6,364 nucleotides of DNA from Desulfovibrionaceae bacterium. Lineage in GTDB: Bacteria > Pseudomonadota > Gammaproteobacteria > Burkholderiales > Burkholderiaceae_C. Within the stretch, counting starts at the first letter, position 1. The number at the start of each line of letters is the position of its first letter. The stretch is from NCBI GenBank assembly GCA_009778355.1, contig WRJY01000185.1, positions 1-6,364 on the forward strand, read 5' to 3'. The notes beneath the pieces are model-generated. The model searched no databases, was not told where the DNA came from, and worked only from the letters and a program-made list of their open reading frames with translations. Positions 5,640 to 6,364 of this stretch are shown piece after piece. A program made the translations under genes and the position numbers.

Positions 5640-6287
5640 ATGAAACCCACAGCAACCACTGCACGCCGGATACGCCAAAGCGCCGCTTCGGCCTTGATCC
5701 TTCTGGCCCTGGGCGGCTGCTCGCTGCCGCTGCCCGACAAGCCAGGGCACGTCCAGCACTACGACCTGGGCCCGGCGCTGCCCGCCGACGCCGGCGCCGT
5801 TCAGCCCGGCGCCTCCGCGCTGGCGCTCGATTTGGTCGCCGCGCCCGCAGCCATCGACGGCACGCAGATCATCTACCGACTGGCCTACAGCGATGGCGGC
5901 CAGCAGCCGCGCCCCTACGCCCAGGCCCGCTGGAGCATGCCGCCGCCGCAATTGCTGGCCCAGCGCCTGCGCCAGGCGCTGTCGGCCCGGCGTCCGGTGG
6001 TCGATGCCGGCGCCGGCCTGGCCCCGTTGGAGTTGCACGCCGAACTGGACGAATTTGCCCACGTCTTCACCGCCCCCAGCGCCAGCGAAGGCGTGGTACG
6101 CCTGTGCGTCACCGCCACCGCGCCCGCCGCTCGCGGCAACCGCCTGCTGGGCCAGCGCACCTTCAGCGCCCGCCAGAGCGCCCCCACCGCCGACGCCCCC
6201 GGCGCCGCCGCCGCCCTGCGCGCCGCCACCGACGAGGTAGTGCAACAAGTCACCGCCTGGGTGGACGAGTTGCCCGCGCCGCGCTAA
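5640..6287 (+). CDS. PqiC-like ABC-type transport auxiliary lipoprotein, 215 aa
   Basis: Probable outer-membrane lipoprotein that works with the MCE transporter, as PqiC does with PqiAB. The N-terminus has Arg residues (RRIRQ), a hydrophobic core (AASALILLALGG) and lipobox LGGC with the lipidated Cys27; Ser28 follows, so sorting to the outer membrane is likely. The mature part shows family features: YDLGPAL at 41-47, the IIYRLAYSDGGQQPRPYAQARWSMPPPQLLAQRLRQAL region (77-114, the Y...RW..pP..L pattern) and LELHAELDEFAHVF (130-143). This agrees with the ABC_trans_aux family (PF03886). ATG 5640 was chosen over ATG 5607 because it puts the basic n-region at the very start; neither has a clear ribosome site. 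It is the last gene of the operon, 57 bp after the MCE gene. Ala/Pro-rich low-complexity stretches (181-198) are common in GC-rich genomes. Confidence 0.88.
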   Translation: MKPTATTARRIRQSAASALILLALGGCSLPLPDKPGHVQHYDLGPALPADAGAVQPGASALALDLVAAPAAIDGTQIIYRLAYSDGGQQPRPYAQARWSMPPPQLLAQRLRQALSARRPVVDAGAGLAPLELHAELDEFAHVFTAPSASEGVVRLCVTATAPAARGNRLLGQRTFSARQSAPTADAPGAAAALRAATDEVVQQVTAWVDELPAPR

Positions 6288-6364
6288 CGGATATGGGTTG
6301 CCCCCCTCTTTTTTTGGAGGCTGCCGCGCAAGCCCTCTTGCGCATCTTTCCCCTCGCGGCAGGG
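6288..6364. other. Non-coding end of window with T-tract and inverted repeats
   Basis: After the operon's last stop there is a C6 run, then T7 (6309-6315). Next come GCGCAAG/CTTGCGC (6326-6332, 6337-6343, 4-base loop) and the overlapping longer pair CTGCCGCG/CGCGGCAG (6321-6328, 6355-6362). The T-tract lies before, not after, the hairpins and has no stem upstream, so it is not a normal + strand terminator; a gene beyond the window might use the hairpins. No coding start was seen. Confidence 0.4.

Noticed and set aside
5598..6248. - strand open frame of 216 codons opposite the auxiliary lipoprotein
   Set aside because: The product is Gly/Ala/Gln-rich without domains, while the + strand frame has a signal peptide, lipobox and family motifs.
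6300..6364. Intrinsic terminator for the mla-type operon at the T7 tract
   Set aside because: No stem precedes the T-tract on the + strand, and the hairpins follow it, so the order is wrong for this operon.

Overview
The window is GC-rich (by eye about 65-68% GC). Gene content and intergenic hairpin style suggest a beta-proteobacterium of the order Burkholderiales, most likely Comamonadaceae (Acidovorax-like). This placement is inferred from protein flavour and repeat style; no marker gene is present.

Layout, left to right. (1) The last 59 codons of a + strand gene, probably an ABC-F ATPase, end at 180. (2) A perfect 10-bp-stem palindrome (178-210) supplies the stop codons of both this gene and the convergent gene. 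(3) On the - strand lie a small acyl-CoA-binding protein (208-468), then an unrecognised lipoprotein-like gene (581-1375), which overlaps the 3' end of a bactofilin gene (1350-1943). The last two look like one transcription unit read from the A/T-rich region near 2000. (4) The divergent intergenic region 1944-2432 holds the bactofilin ribosome site, a purine mirror tract, and a roughly 200-bp nested palindromic element (2079-2279). The element's 22-bp terminal repeat recurs in the 178-210 hairpin. (5) A + strand four-gene operon encodes a lipid ABC transporter of the Mla/MCE type: a permease with an MlaB/STAS-like N-terminus (2433-3551), an MlaF-type ATPase (3711-4550), an MlaD-type MCE protein (4569-5582) and a PqiC-like auxiliary lipoprotein (5640-6287). 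(6) The final 77 bases are non-coding, with inverted repeats.

How the genes work together: permease and ATPase form the inner-membrane engine, the MCE protein is anchored to it and projects into the periplasm, and the lipoprotein probably completes the path at the outer membrane. The transport substrate is expected to be phospholipid or a similar hydrophobic molecule. Bactofilin polymers form membrane-associated scaffolds, so much of the window concerns the cell envelope, with fatty acyl-CoA handling alongside.

The genes are ordinary core-type genes. I did not find a convincing new defence, toxin or mobile system. The parts most worth a second look are the nested palindromic element with its apparent deletion derivative, hairpin repeats lodged inside the mla-type operon (one forming the end of the mlaD reading frame), and the unrecognised lipoprotein coupled to bactofilin.
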